Shown: in pieces, positions 25,249 through 32,801 of the stretch
How the letters are laid out: each line of letters begins with the position of its first letter
Numbering within the stretch: position 1 is the first letter of the stretch
Origin: Verrucomicrobium sp. BvORR034
GTDB lineage: Bacteria; Verrucomicrobiota; Verrucomicrobiia; Verrucomicrobiales; Verrucomicrobiaceae
NCBI RefSeq assembly: GCF_000739635.1
Contig: NZ_BATQ01000017.1
Location: 1 to 44,611 of the forward strand
Direction of reading: 5' to 3'
DNA: 44,611 nucleotides
Translations under genes and position numbers: made by a program
Notes under the pieces: model-generated
What the model saw: the letters and a program-made list of their open reading frames with translations, nothing else
Databases searched by the model: none
What the model was told of the DNA's origin: nothing

Positions 25249-25878
25249 ATGTCCATTCACCAGATTTCGAACACCCTGCGCTTTGGCGCCCCGCTCAAAG
25301 AAGCGCGTGGAGCAGTGATTCTGGTGCATGGACGCGGAGCCTCTGCAGAAGACATCGCTGGCCTGGCGGATGTGTTGCCCCAGACGGGAATTGCCTTCTT
25401 GGCCCCCGATGCCACCCAGGGCACCTGGTATCCCCAGCGCTTCTTCATGCCCCTGGCCATGAACGAACCCTGGCTCTCCAGCGGTCTCGCGCTGCTGCAT
25501 GAGTTGGTACAGGAAATTACCGCTGCCGGTATTCCGCTGGAGCGCATCGGACTGGCGGGTTTTTCCCAAGGCGGTTGCCTGGCCTTGGAGTATCTCGTGC
25601 GCCAGCCGGCCGGGCTGGGTTTTGTTGCCGGCATGAGCAGTGCGCTCATTGGTCCGGAAGGAACCGAGCGTCCCGTGGTGGATCTGAAGTCCGTCCCGGT
25701 CCTGGTGGCTTGCTCAGAGAGGGATCCCCACATCCCCCTGGAATTTGTGAAGTCCAGTGTGCAGACCCTCAAGGGGCTGGGTGCCAACGTCACCTCCCGC
25801 ATTTTTCCTGGCGGTGATCATACCGTGTTCCAAGAGGAGATTGATTGGGTGTCTGCCCGCATGAAGGCGTGGAGGTAG
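25249..25878 (+). CDS. mhqD: MhqD-like carboxylesterase/phospholipase (alpha/beta hydrolase)
   Basis: 209 residues. The fold starts with Val-Ile-Leu-Val-His-Gly-Arg-Gly-Ala-Ser. The nucleophile is Ser106 in Gly-Phe-Ser-Gln-Gly-Gly-Cys, the pattern of the phospholipase/carboxylesterase family. The triad would be completed by Asp in Glu-Arg-Asp-Pro-His-Ile-Pro and His in Gly-Gly-Asp-His-Thr-Val. Bacillus MhqD belongs to this family and is co-expressed with a ring-cleaving dioxygenase. Here it would act on ring-opened products, by inference. It is the last gene of the plus-strand run and ends before an array of octamers. Symbol by similarity only. Confidence 0.88.
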   Translation: MSIHQISNTLRFGAPLKEARGAVILVHGRGASAEDIAGLADVLPQTGIAFLAPDATQGTWYPQRFFMPLAMNEPWLSSGLALLHELVQEITAAGIPLERIGLAGFSQGGCLALEYLVRQPAGLGFVAGMSSALIGPEGTERPVVDLKSVPVLVACSERDPHIPLEFVKSSVQTLKGLGANVTSRIFPGGDHTVFQEEIDWVSARMKAWR

Positions 25879-25881
25879 CCG

Positions 25882-25929
25882 GTGCGTCAGTGCGTCAGTG
25901 CGTCAGTGCGTCAGTGCGTCAGTGCGTCA
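25882..25929. repeat. Six tandem copies of an 8-base unit
   Basis: GTGCGTCA is repeated exactly six times, starting four bases after the TAG of the hydrolase gene. The perfection suggests recent slippage and possible copy-number variation between strains. It is non-coding here. Confidence 0.95.
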
Positions 25930-25963
25930 GTTGATTGCGCGTTGGCTCATGAACCAGTCGAAA

Positions 25964-26062
25964 CTCTTCCTCGAAGAGGATGGGGCTACAAACCCGACGT
26001 TGGCGAGCCTTACGCGAGTCTACGTCGGGTGGACGAACAACAACCATTTACTCCGAAGGAGT
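25964..26062 (+). repeat. Multi-hairpin intergenic repeat, copy 1
   Basis: Three hairpins in a row. First, CTCTTC (25964-25969) with GAAGAG (25973-25978). Second, the core arms ACCCGACGT (25992-26000) and ACGTCGGGT (26022-26030), a perfect 9-base stem around a 21-base insert. Third, ACTCC-GAA-GGAGT (26050-26062). The architecture matches the copies near 34.4, 39.6, 39.8 and 44.5 kb, although the core sequence is the most divergent. It lies between two genes that converge. Confidence 0.6.
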
Positions 26063-26133
26063 TTTGGCGGTCTGGTTTGCTGCCGGTGAGGGGGCATTGG
26101 GTAGGCGGAGGTGTTGGGCGGTAGAGATGTGTT

Positions 26134-26333
26134 AGACGCTTCAGTTAGTGCCTCCTCACGTCGACAGCTACATCGGCGCTGGAGATTTGATCTTCAATCA
26201 CCAGTGGGTGTGAGCACAGGCGTCAGCAGTCAGCCTGACTACGCGTCCATTGGCTCCTCGATTCCCCCTCTGCCCATGAGCAAACAACACCGTCTGTAGT
26301 TGTCGACGTGAGGAGGCACTAACTGAAGCGTCT
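26134..26333. repeat. 200-bp element bounded by 39-base inverted repeats (MITE-like)
   Basis: 26134-26172 is the reverse complement of 26295-26333 with one mismatch. The outer ends read AGACGCTTCAGTTAGTGCCT and its complement. The 122-base interior has no convincing frame. No target duplication is seen outside the arms (TGTT against GCAG). It may be a non-autonomous transposable element or a large folded RNA/DNA element. It is unrelated to the IS at 6420-7303 by its ends. Confidence 0.75.
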
Positions 26334-26552
26334 GCAGCGCGAATCTCACAGGCAATCCCCATCCACCCAATTCCCATCGCTGCCTGCCGGTTTGGGGTGG
26401 CCTTCCTCCGGTCACCTTCGGAGGTTGTGCAAGCACAAACCGCCGCTCCTTGGGGGCGCAGGCCTTTGGTGATTTCATGAAGAAAGCGGCCCCGCGACCG
26501 CCCCCCGTTTGAAGTTTGGGTTTTGGATTTTTGAAGTTTCCTCTTCCCCTTG
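26334..26552. other. Intergenic region with small hairpins, no gene
   Basis: About 220 bases between the inverted-repeat element and the stop of the oxidoreductase gene. CCTCCG (26405-26410) pairs with CGGAGG (26419-26424). An A/T-rich purine-pyrimidine biased run follows at about 26512-26555. Short frames are present on the minus strand but have composition unlike the neighbouring genes. I see no RNA gene. Confidence 0.5.
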
Positions 26553-27944
26553 TCAAATCCCGTACCCATCCCGGTACACCTTGTGGATAAACGCATCCGC
26601 TTCTGGTGCGTTCGTGGCCTTCAGGTTGGCCCCATCCCATTCAATCCTCTTGCCAAACCGCACCGGCAGCAGACCCACCAGCAGCGCTTCCGTAAATGGC
26701 GCAGAGTAGTGGAAGCCTGAATGCGCGTCTTCCGGCTTGCCAGCCTTGCAGGCCTCAATCCACTCGCGGCGGTGACCCACCGTGCAACGTGGGATGGACT
26801 TCGCCGGCATCACGAACTCCTTCATCTTTGCCTCGGGCACAAGACGCGGTGTGCCCGCCCAGCCACCGGCCAGAATGACCCCTTTGTCACCCACGAAATA
26901 GATGCCGTTGTCACCCAGATTGCGCTCAGCTTCCATCCCCGGGGGCTTCGGCGGCAGCTTGCCGCCGTCGTACCACACCATCTTCACCGCTGGCATCGTG
27001 CCGCGGGCGGGGAAGTGGTAGGTGATGATGTTCCACTCGGGGAAGGATTGGTTGTTGTTGGGCGCGCTCTCCGCCTCCACCCAGTCGGGGGAGCTCAGAT
27101 CCAGTGCGTAGAAGGCCGGGTCGGCATTGTGCACGGCCATGTCTCCCAGGGCACCGCAGCCGAAGTCCCACCAGCCACGCCATTTGCGCGGAGCGTACTC
27201 GGGGTGGTACTTCACGGGCTTAGCCACGGGGCCCAGCCAGAGATCCCAATCGAGCGTGTCCGGCACCACCGGTGTGTCCGTCGGAGCAGGCTTGCCCTGG
27301 CTGTCCCAGAATTTGCCGGGCCGGTCTGACCACACATGCACTTCGGTCACGTTGCCAATCACTCCAGCCTGGATCCATTCACGCGTCAGGCGCAGGCCTT
27401 CACTGGCGTGTCCCTGGTTGCCCATTTGGGTGACCAGCTTGCTTTCCTTGGCCACCTTGGCCATCTGGCGGGCTTCGCCAATGGAGTGGGCCAGGGGCTT
27501 CTCCACATACACATGCTTGCCAGCGCGCAGGGCCAGGATGCTGGCCGGCGCATGAACGTGATCGGGCGTGGCGATGACCACGGCATCAATGTCCTTCTGC
27601 TGATCGATCAGGCGGCGGTAGTCCCGGTGCAGTTTGGCATTGGGATGCTTGCCGATGGTGCCCGCGCCCTGTTTCAAATCCACATCGCAGAGGGCGACGA
27701 TGTTGACCAGACCCGAGCTGACCATGTCGGCGATGTCGCCTGCGCCCTGACCGCCCACTCCGATGCAGCCCAGATTCAGCTTTTCGCTGGGTGGCGTGAA
27801 GCCTGGGCCACCGATGACGTGCCGCGGCACGACCTGAAAACCAAAGGCCGCCGCAGCGGTGGTGGTGACAAAACGACGGCGGCTGAGAGCGCCGGAGGAT
27901 GCCGGGGCCGGTTGTGAAGCAGGGGAGGGAGCGTTGTCTGACAT
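26553..27944 (-). CDS. Tat-exported Gfo/Idh/MocA-family oxidoreductase
   Basis: 463 residues from ATG 27944. The frame is open further up, but this start places the twin-arginine signal correctly (Leu-Ser-Arg-Arg-Arg-Phe-Val-Thr-Thr-Thr, about residue 20). The NAD(P)-binding Rossmann motif is Ile-Gly-Val-Gly-Gly-Gln-Gly-Ala-Gly-Asp. The family signature Glu-Lys-Pro-Leu-Ala-His-Ser follows. The C-terminal domain includes Gly-Ala-Leu-Gly-Asp-Met-Ala-Val-His and Gly-Asn-Gln-Gly-His-Ala, typical of the secreted Gfo/Idh proteins of Planctomycetes and Verrucomicrobia. It probably oxidises or rearranges a sugar derivative outside the cytoplasm with a tightly held cofactor. It follows the gene at 28009-29199 by 64 bases, likely in one transcript. 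Confidence 0.93.
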   Translation of the reverse strand: MSDNAPSPASQPAPASSGALSRRRFVTTTAAAAFGFQVVPRHVIGGPGFTPPSEKLNLGCIGVGGQGAGDIADMVSSGLVNIVALCDVDLKQGAGTIGKHPNAKLHRDYRRLIDQQKDIDAVVIATPDHVHAPASILALRAGKHVYVEKPLAHSIGEARQMAKVAKESKLVTQMGNQGHASEGLRLTREWIQAGVIGNVTEVHVWSDRPGKFWDSQGKPAPTDTPVVPDTLDWDLWLGPVAKPVKYHPEYAPRKWRGWWDFGCGALGDMAVHNADPAFYALDLSSPDWVEAESAPNNNQSFPEWNIITYHFPARGTMPAVKMVWYDGGKLPPKPPGMEAERNLGDNGIYFVGDKGVILAGGWAGTPRLVPEAKMKEFVMPAKSIPRCTVGHRREWIEACKAGKPEDAHSGFHYSAPFTEALLVGLLPVRFGKRIEWDGANLKATNAPEADAFIHKVYRDGYGI

Positions 27945-28008
27945 GGTCAGACCCTTACGTCCGGACACCACCGGCTCTTGCTCCACGCACTGGTGTTCGC
28001 CCCGGACC

Positions 28009-29199
28009 TTATTTCCCGGTGCTGAGCGGCGGCCAGGTCTTTGCATCCAGATACAGCTTGGGCAGGGTATCCAGTTTCACCTCGGCATTTTCCTGCAGCA
28101 GGTCCAGCATGACCGGGTCGGTGGCAAAGGTGGCGGCCGTGCCTTTGGGATGATTCACCCGGATGATGGCCCCGCGGTAGCTGGCCTGCGAGCCCGCCCG
28201 TTCAGGCTTGCTCAGCTTTTCGTAGTCGTCGGCCCGCCCCTTGTAGGCTCCTTCATTCATGGGCGTCTCGAAGAGGAGCTTTTCTGCCTGGCCCGCCCGC
28301 ATCTGAAGCTTCTGTTTGGGTTGCCCCATCACATAGTTTTGGCGGTATTTGTCCGTCGTCCCCAGGAAGATGCACTCCACCTCCACCTCGGTGGGGAACA
28401 TGGACATGTTCGTCACCTCCGCTTGCACCACCCACTTGTAGTCGTTGCGCTTGCTGGGAGTGGAGGCCAGGCGGCTCTGGATGACGATGCTCGGCTTTTG
28501 CTGGGCCTTGTCGCCGGCCAGCTTCAGCTGCTCCTTCCAGAGCTGTTCGGCCTCGGCTTTGGTCTGCCCCAGTCCATTCATCTTGGGGCCGTTCTCGATC
28601 GAGGCCAGGCTCTTCAAGCCGCTCATCTCGCGTTCGATGACTTTCAACGTGTTGACGTAGGCCAGTTCCCGGTCTGTGGGCTTGGTCCCCTCCGCCCGTT
28701 TCCTGCTGGGGGCGACGAGTCTCACATTCGCCACATCGCGGGAGAACTTGGGTGCCAGATTCATGGGCACGATGTACTCAAACACCACCGCCTGCCCGGT
28801 GTCTGCCCCCTTGGTGATCTTGCCCGTGAACCGGTTCTGCTCGTCGAAGGCCCCCAAGGCGCGGGCTTCAATCCACATGTTCGTCAGCGTTCCCACGGCG
28901 GCATTGCGGTGGGCGGGCCCCACCTGCGGGACGAACATCTCGTACGCTGTCTCCAGCAGATCGTTGGCTCCGGGCCCTCCTGCCACTTGGGACTGCTCCA
29001 TGCCAGTGAGGATCTTCTGGATCTGGTCCCGGGCTTTGCCCAGTCCACCCGGATCCGCACTAGGAGTCAGGCCTTGGGGCGACAGCTGCCCGGCCAGACT
29101 TCTGGCGGCCGGATAGTTTTTCGCCTCCACGATTCCCACCATGGCCAGTCCAGCCACCAGGGGAAAAGCGATTTGTTTCAGAGAGGAGAACGTGCGCAT
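28009..29199 (-). CDS. Secreted hypothetical protein, partner of the Tat oxidoreductase
   Basis: 396 residues from ATG 29199. The signal peptide has Lys-Gln-Ile-Ala-Phe-Pro-Leu-Val-Ala-Gly-Leu-Ala and is cut near Val-Glu-Ala-Lys. An upstream extension to 29352 is open but lacks a sensible N-terminus. The first 200 residues are mainly helical and charged. The second half is beta-rich, with Tyr-Lys-Trp-Val-Val-Gln-Ala-Glu-Val-Thr-Asn and Val-Glu-Val-Glu-Cys-Ile-Phe-Leu-Gly-Thr, as in an immunoglobulin-like domain. No family is recognised. It is upstream of the oxidoreductase on the same strand and divergent from clpX, with 240 bases between the starts. Confidence 0.8.
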   Translation of the reverse strand: MRTFSSLKQIAFPLVAGLAMVGIVEAKNYPAARSLAGQLSPQGLTPSADPGGLGKARDQIQKILTGMEQSQVAGGPGANDLLETAYEMFVPQVGPAHRNAAVGTLTNMWIEARALGAFDEQNRFTGKITKGADTGQAVVFEYIVPMNLAPKFSRDVANVRLVAPSRKRAEGTKPTDRELAYVNTLKVIEREMSGLKSLASIENGPKMNGLGQTKAEAEQLWKEQLKLAGDKAQQKPSIVIQSRLASTPSKRNDYKWVVQAEVTNMSMFPTEVEVECIFLGTTDKYRQNYVMGQPKQKLQMRAGQAEKLLFETPMNEGAYKGRADDYEKLSKPERAGSQASYRGAIIRVNHPKGTAATFATDPVMLDLLQENAEVKLDTLPKLYLDAKTWPPLSTGK

Positions 29200-29439
29200 A
29201 GGAGGCGAAGCGAGATGAAAAAAATCCCAACAGACCAGCCGGGCGGAACACTTCGTGCATGGCCCTTGTCGTGAAATGTTTTGGAACCCTCTGTTGTTAG
29301 GAAAAAAGTGCGTGTTTGACCTGACTCCAGCAGAAGTCTCCACCCGTATCAAGATTGGATAAAAGACTTGCGCGTCGAGCGCGCCGTATGCGACAGTTCA
29401 GCCAGTTAGACCGTTCCATTTTTCAACTTTTTCCCAGGC

Positions 29440-30711
29440 ATGGCCCGCGCCTCAAACCTCACTATTTGTTCATTCTGCGGCAAGAGCCACGCAGAAGTGA
29501 AGAAGCTTATTGCCGGGCCAGGGGTGTACATTTGTGACAATTGCATTCACGTCTGCAAGACCATCCTGGACAAGGAGACGACGAATGACCTGGATGCGCA
29601 GCCGCCCCTGGTGGTGCCGCGCCCGGCCGACATCATGGCCGCGCTGGATCATCATGTGATCGGCCAGGCCCATGCCAAAAAGGTGCTGAGTGTGGCGGTT
29701 CACAACCATTACAAGCGCATCCTCAGTGCCCAGGCCAGTACTGACCGCAAGACGGCAGCCATTGGCGAGTACAACGACGTCGAGATTGAGAAGAGCAACG
29801 TGCTGCTCGTGGGACCTACGGGCTGCGGCAAGACGCTGCTCGCGAAGACGCTCGCCCGCATTCTCAATGTACCGTTCAGCATCGCGGATGCCACCACGCT
29901 GACCGAGGCTGGCTACGTGGGCGAGGATGTGGAAAACATCATCCTGCGCCTCTTGCAGGCCGCGGACTACGATGTGGCCCGCGCAGAGATGGGCATCATC
30001 TACGTCGATGAGATCGACAAGATCGGTCGCAAGACGGAGAACGTCAGCATCACCCGCGATGTCAGCGGGGAAGGGGTGCAGCAGGCCCTCTTGAAAATTT
30101 TGGAAGGCACCGTGTGCAACGTGCCGCCGCAGGGAGGCCGCAAGCACCCTCAGCAGGAGTACATCCAGGTGAATACGGAGAACATCCTCTTCATCTGCGG
30201 TGGCGCTTTCGTGGGTCTTGATCAGTTCATGGCCAAGCGCCGCGGCCGTAAGGTCATGGGCTTCGGCAACGAGATGCTCAATCGGGAGCAGCAGGACGCT
30301 GACCTGACGAAGGATGTCCAGCCAGAAGACCTGCTTGGGTTTGGCCTCATTCCGGAATTCATCGGTCGTCTGCCTGTCGTGGTGGCCATGCAACAGCTCA
30401 CGGAGGAAGAGCTCGTCCGCGTGCTCACCGAGCCCAAGAACGCTCTCATCAAGCAGTACTCCAAGCTGCTGGGCATGGATGGCGTGGACCTCCAGGTGAA
30501 CCGTGATGCTTTGATCGCCATGGCCCGGGAAGCGCTGAAGCGCGGTACCGGTGCCCGCGGCCTGCGCAGCATCCTGGAGCGGATCATGCTGGACGTCATG
30601 TACGACATTCCCAGCCGTCGTGATGTGCGTGCCGTCACGCTCACCGAGGCGGTGGTCAAAGGCGACCGCCCGCCGCTGGTCCGCAAGCGTGTGGACAAGA
30701 ATGCGGCCTAA
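29440..30711 (+). CDS. clpX: ClpX, ATPase and substrate-recognition subunit of ClpXP
   Basis: 423 residues, the standard length. The N-terminal zinc-binding domain has Cys10, Cys13, Cys32 and Cys35. Walker A is Gly-Pro-Thr-Gly-Cys-Gly-Lys-Thr (125-132) and Walker B is Ile-Ile-Tyr-Val-Asp-Glu-Ile-Asp-Lys. The pore loop is Gly-Tyr-Val-Gly-Glu-Asp-Val-Glu. The [10 protein letters not shown] sensor segment is intact. At the ClpP-docking loop the usual Ile-Gly-Phe reads Met-Gly-Phe. It unfolds tagged proteins for ClpP. No clpP or trigger-factor gene is adjacent, unlike the common tig-clpP-clpX order. It converges with the peptidase gene at 30720 with only eight bases between. Confidence 0.98.
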   Translation: MARASNLTICSFCGKSHAEVKKLIAGPGVYICDNCIHVCKTILDKETTNDLDAQPPLVVPRPADIMAALDHHVIGQAHAKKVLSVAVHNHYKRILSAQASTDRKTAAIGEYNDVEIEKSNVLLVGPTGCGKTLLAKTLARILNVPFSIADATTLTEAGYVGEDVENIILRLLQAADYDVARAEMGIIYVDEIDKIGRKTENVSITRDVSGEGVQQALLKILEGTVCNVPPQGGRKHPQQEYIQVNTENILFICGGAFVGLDQFMAKRRGRKVMGFGNEMLNREQQDADLTKDVQPEDLLGFGLIPEFIGRLPVVVAMQQLTEEELVRVLTEPKNALIKQYSKLLGMDGVDLQVNRDALIAMAREALKRGTGARGLRSILERIMLDVMYDIPSRRDVRAVTLTEAVVKGDRPPLVRKRVDKNAA

Positions 30712-30719
30712 GCCCCGAT

Positions 30720-31472
30720 TTAGATCGGTCGCTTGGCCTCAGGTTTTGCCTTCTCGAGGCTGTCCATGAACTCCGTCCAGAGGGCGTCCAGGTTCTTGCC
30801 CGTTTTCTCCTCAAAGAGGCTGTCTTTGTAGGTGCCGCGGCGTAGGGCCAGGTTCGCGTCGCGCACGATCGGGGTCTTGTACTGCTTTTCGATCCAGGCC
30901 AGGAAGGCTCCGGTCGTACGGTAGCCGTTGCGGTAGTTCTCCTTGGCCCGGTTGAACTGTTTAGGCTGTCCTTCCGGTTCTGCCATCCAGAAGCGGATGT
31001 AGTCGGCAATTCCCTCCATCAACCAGACCGATTGAGTGGGCGGGTAGTCCTGAATCACATGCACGAGTTCGTGCAGCACCATGCCCAGATCGTCGGGGTG
31101 GGATTTCACCCAACCTGAAGCGATGGTGATGACATTCTTGGAGGTGGCGGCCACGCCCTTCATCTCCTTGAACACCAGTTGGACCTCCTTCTCACCCGGA
31201 TTCAGCGGCGCATCCAGATAGGCGGATACGATGGGATGCCAAAGTTCCACCATCTCCTTGGCCCGCTGCGCCCAGGCCTGACAGTCAGGCGCGCCGGAGG
31301 TGTCCACCACGACCTTTAAGTTGCGGCTTACCAGGGGTTCGATCAGTGCCGGCACCTTCAGCGGAGTGGTCGGAGATGTGGATTCAGCCAGGGCTGGAAA
31401 CGAAAACACGGCGGTTGCGAGGGCAACCGCCGTGCTGGCGAAAAGAGCATGGGAAACGTCAGAAGCGCGCAT
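30720..31472 (-). CDS. Secreted BSP-family metallopeptidase
   Basis: 250 residues from ATG 31472 (an in-frame ATG five codons upstream is possible). The signal peptide ends Phe-Pro-Ala-Leu-Ala-Glu. The zinc motif His-Glu-Leu-Val-His is in Met-Val-Leu-His-Glu-Leu-Val-His-Val-Ile-Gln, followed by Trp-Leu-Met-Glu-Gly-Ile-Ala-Asp-Tyr-Ile-Arg, as in the plant basic secretory protein peptidase family found also in bacteria. The length fits the family. It likely acts outside the cytoplasm. It is downstream of the lactonase-like gene on the same strand, with 33 bases between, so the two are probably co-transcribed. Confidence 0.87.
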   Translation of the reverse strand: MRASDVSHALFASTAVALATAVFSFPALAESTSPTTPLKVPALIEPLVSRNLKVVVDTSGAPDCQAWAQRAKEMVELWHPIVSAYLDAPLNPGEKEVQLVFKEMKGVAATSKNVITIASGWVKSHPDDLGMVLHELVHVIQDYPPTQSVWLMEGIADYIRFWMAEPEGQPKQFNRAKENYRNGYRTTGAFLAWIEKQYKTPIVRDANLALRRGTYKDSLFEEKTGKNLDALWTEFMDSLEKAKPEAKRPI

Positions 31473-31505
31473 GGGGCCGTTCGACAACCTTGCGCGGCAA
31501 AAGGC

Positions 31506-32690
31506 TCATTTCACAGGCAGGAATTTCACGCACACTGGGGAGCCCACTTCGAGCGTCTGGCCCGTGGGGGTGAGCTTGCCTGTGCCCGCATCGATGGCGA
31601 AGACCGCCAGGTTGCTGGAGCTCTGGCCAGCCGCGATCAGCCACTTGCCGGAGGGATCGATGCCGAAGTTGCGCGGTGTCTCCACCACGGAGGGCGCGCT
31701 CTGGATCAGCTTCAGTTTGCCGCTGGCCTGATCCACGGCATACACCGCGATGGTGTTGTGTCCACGGTTGGACACATAGGCGAACTTACCGCTGGGATGC
31801 ACCTGGGTCTCGGCGGTGGAAAACTTGGGCTCAACGGCGACGCCATCCGGCAGCGTGGAGAGGGTATCCTTCTCGGTCAGCGCGCCGCGGGCGGCATCGT
31901 ATTCAAAGGCGGTGACCGTGCAGGTCATCTCGTTGCAGACGTACGCATATTTGCCGCTGGGATGGAAGGCGAAGTGGCGGGGACCGCCGCCAGCGGGGAC
32001 AGTGCCGAACGCGGGTGCGTTGGGGGTGATTTTGCCTTGGGCGGCATCCAGTTTGTAGATGAAGACCCGGTCGCAGCCCAGGTCGGCGGCAAAGGCAAAC
32101 TTGTTCGCGGCATCCACGTTGATGGAGTGGGCATGTGGCCCTTCCTGACGCTTCGGGTTCGCCTTGGAGGCGGGCTCGTGCTGGTACACCGTGGCCGCCT
32201 TGGCCAGCGAGCCGTCATCCTTCACGGGGAGAGAGGCCACATGGCCGCTGCCGTAGTTGGCCACCAGCAAGGTCTTGCCCGTATGGTCCACGCTCACATG
32301 GCAGGGACCGCTGCCCTCACTGGACTCCTGATTCAGCAGGGTGAGCTTGCCCGTTTTCTGATCGATGGAGAAACTGCTTACTCCGCCCGTCGCGGGTTTG
32401 CCCGGGGTTGCGGTGCCTACGGGTGCCTCAGACACACAGTAGAGATATTTCCTGGATGGGGCGATGGCCAGGAAGCTCGGGCTCTTGACTTCGCCTGCCA
32501 GCCCCATGGGCTCCAGCTTGCCGGACTCTGAGTTGAATCCAAAAACATAGATGCCTTTGCTTTCCACCTTGGCATTCTTCGCCCCGGTGTAGGTGCCAAT
32601 GTAAACCAGCTGGTCGTGGGCGGCGCTCAGGCCGGCGAGAGGGAGCAACGCGGCCAGGGCCGTGAGTCGGAGGGTGCGAGGTAGTTTCAT
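31506..32690 (-). CDS. Secreted lactonase-fold (6-phosphogluconolactonase-like) beta-propeller
   Basis: 394 residues. The signal peptide has Leu-Arg-Leu-Thr-Ala-Leu-Ala-Ala-Leu-Leu and is cut near Ser-Ala-Ala-His. It starts with Val-Tyr-Ile-Gly-Thr-Tyr-Thr, then shows repeated blades with Gly-Lys-Thr-Leu-Leu-Val-Ala-Asn-Tyr-Gly and Pro-Ser-Gly-Lys-Tyr-Ala-Tyr-Val-Cys-Asn-Glu. Arg-His-Phe-Ala-Phe-His-Pro is typical of the lactonase (YbhE-like) family. Cytoplasmic YbhE hydrolyses 6-phosphogluconolactone. The exported forms common in Verrucomicrobia probably act on other sugar lactones. It shares a transcript with the peptidase gene downstream. Confidence 0.92.
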   Translation of the reverse strand: MKLPRTLRLTALAALLPLAGLSAAHDQLVYIGTYTGAKNAKVESKGIYVFGFNSESGKLEPMGLAGEVKSPSFLAIAPSRKYLYCVSEAPVGTATPGKPATGGVSSFSIDQKTGKLTLLNQESSEGSGPCHVSVDHTGKTLLVANYGSGHVASLPVKDDGSLAKAATVYQHEPASKANPKRQEGPHAHSINVDAANKFAFAADLGCDRVFIYKLDAAQGKITPNAPAFGTVPAGGGPRHFAFHPSGKYAYVCNEMTCTVTAFEYDAARGALTEKDTLSTLPDGVAVEPKFSTAETQVHPSGKFAYVSNRGHNTIAVYAVDQASGKLKLIQSAPSVVETPRNFGIDPSGKWLIAAGQSSSNLAVFAIDAGTGKLTPTGQTLEVGSPVCVKFLPVK

Positions 32691-32801
32691 GGATGTCTAG
32701 AACGACACGGAACGCCGGGATTTACCAGTCCAAATAAATCTCATGGGAAATGGAGAAACTCCAGTTGACCAGCCGCCGCGTATCGGAGGATATATGAAGC
32801 C

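Noticed and set aside
25882-25929. Octamer array as a CRISPR
   Set aside because: The units are contiguous with no spacers and are only eight bases long.
26198-26640. Two overlapping minus-strand frames of about 132 codons
   Set aside because: They run through the inverted-repeat element and the oxidoreductase 3' end, are mutually exclusive and have repeat-like composition.
27859-29274. 471-codon plus-strand frame
   Set aside because: Antisense to the Tat oxidoreductase start and its partner gene; Leu/Gly/His-rich shadow composition and no motif.
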